Source of the DNA: Pseudorhodoplanes sp.
Lineage (GTDB): Bacteria; Pseudomonadota; Alphaproteobacteria; Rhizobiales; Xanthobacteraceae
Direction: 5' to 3'
Assembly: GCA_022843165.1 (NCBI GenBank)
Contig: JALHOD010000017.1
Location: 1-64,000, forward strand
DNA: 64,000 nt
In this document: piece after piece, positions 63,859 to 64,000 of the stretch
Numbering within the stretch: position 1 is the stretch's first letter
Layout of the letters: each line of letters opens with the position of its first letter
Translations under genes and position numbers: made by a program
Notes under the pieces: generated by a model
What the model saw: the letters and a program-made list of their open reading frames with translations, nothing else
What the model was told of the DNA's origin: nothing
Database searches by the model: none

Positions 63859-64000
63859 ATGACTTATTGGGTTGGCGAGGCGATGAAATCGAAAGACTAC
63901 AAGGATTTTTCTGAGGCGCCCAAGGAAGTCAAAGTCGCGACCGCGATGGCGGCGGCCAATGCCGTGCATCTCGCAATGCTGCTCGCCAGGGAAAACTATC
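63859..64000 (+). CDS. Start of a protein cut by the window end, function unknown
   Basis: From the ATG at 63859 an open frame runs to the window end (47 residues). It begins MTYWVGEAMKSKDYKDFSE, soluble and helical, with no signal peptide. It is too short to place in a family. Confidence 0.45.
   Translation, partial: MTYWVGEAMKSKDYKDFSEAPKEVKVATAMAAANAVHLAMLLARENY

Noticed and set aside
1-64000. tRNA, rRNA, CRISPR or mobile elements
   Set aside because: Read on both strands; I found no cloverleaf-like segment, no regularly spaced repeats with spacers, and no transposase or integrase motifs.

Overview
The window is a gene-dense, high-GC stretch of a bacterial chromosome. Gene content points to an alphaproteobacterium of the Rhizobiales (Bradyrhizobium / Rhodopseudomonas / Pseudorhodoplanes-like): two complete LIV-type ABC uptake systems, a TRAP system, an orphan tripartite-tricarboxylate (Bug) receptor, IorAB with the long beta subunit, an ECF sigma factor of a type familiar in Bradyrhizobiaceae, and a DUF3750-type protein. 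This taxonomic placement is inference from gene content only. I saw no rRNA, tRNA, CRISPR array, insertion sequence or prophage.

Layout. 1-1.4 kb: 3' part of a BT1/folate-biopterin-like MFS permease. 1.5-6.3 kb: a signalling cassette of hybrid histidine kinase, single-domain response regulator and a receiver-adenylate cyclase fusion. 6.5-21 kb: a catabolic region with a MaoC-like protein, a TRAP operon ending in its own MarR regulator, divergent iorAB (aryl-pyruvate:ferredoxin oxidoreductase), fumarylacetoacetase, SDR, a LuxR-type regulator, an alpha/beta hydrolase, a Bug receptor, a CMD-family protein and an LVIVD beta-propeller protein. 21.3-26.4 kb: a CheY-like protein and LIV transporter 1 (minus strand). 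26.8-31.6 kb: a CrtI-like oxidoreductase, an SDR and an orphan molybdopterin subunit of the xanthine dehydrogenase family. 31.6-36.6 kb: a lipoprotein, a secreted or membrane protein, a probable PhoB-controlled small RNA locus, ureidoglycine-glyoxylate aminotransferase (pucG) with a dihydropyrimidinase, and a lytic transglycosylase. 36.8-41.6 kb: a divergent pair of a GGDEF-EAL protein and a chemoreceptor sharing a PAS type. 41.6-44.5 kb: a ParB-like small protein, a TsdA-like diheme cytochrome, a Nu-type GST and a fused OHCU decarboxylase/HIU hydrolase. 44.6-48.1 kb: ECF sigma, anti-sigma, secreted subtilase and thermonuclease in one run. 48.2-51.6 kb: a small secreted protein, an OmpA-like protein and a diheme DUF4384 protein. 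52-56.6 kb: LIV transporter 2. 56.7-64 kb: a Spy-like protein, an Old Yellow Enzyme, an EamA permease, an arsenosugar-type cluster (ArsS radical SAM, metallophosphoesterase, TIGR04283-type glycosyltransferase), a DUF3750 protein, pyroglutamyl peptidase and a gene cut by the window end.

How it fits together. Much of the window takes up and breaks down organic acids, aromatic amino-acid derivatives and purine or pyrimidine nitrogen, mixed with envelope and stress signalling. Purine steps seen are HIU hydrolase, OHCU decarboxylase and PucG; uricase and a complete xanthine dehydrogenase are not in the window. Non-coding signals that stand out are: a PhoB-box-like repeat followed by a short transcript-sized segment ending in a 15-bp perfect terminator, with no + strand gene to terminate (32.78-32.91 kb); an AT-rich inverted repeat between the TRAP operon and iorAB, the likely MarR operator; and a strong hairpin directly after each of the three multi-gene transporter binding-protein genes.
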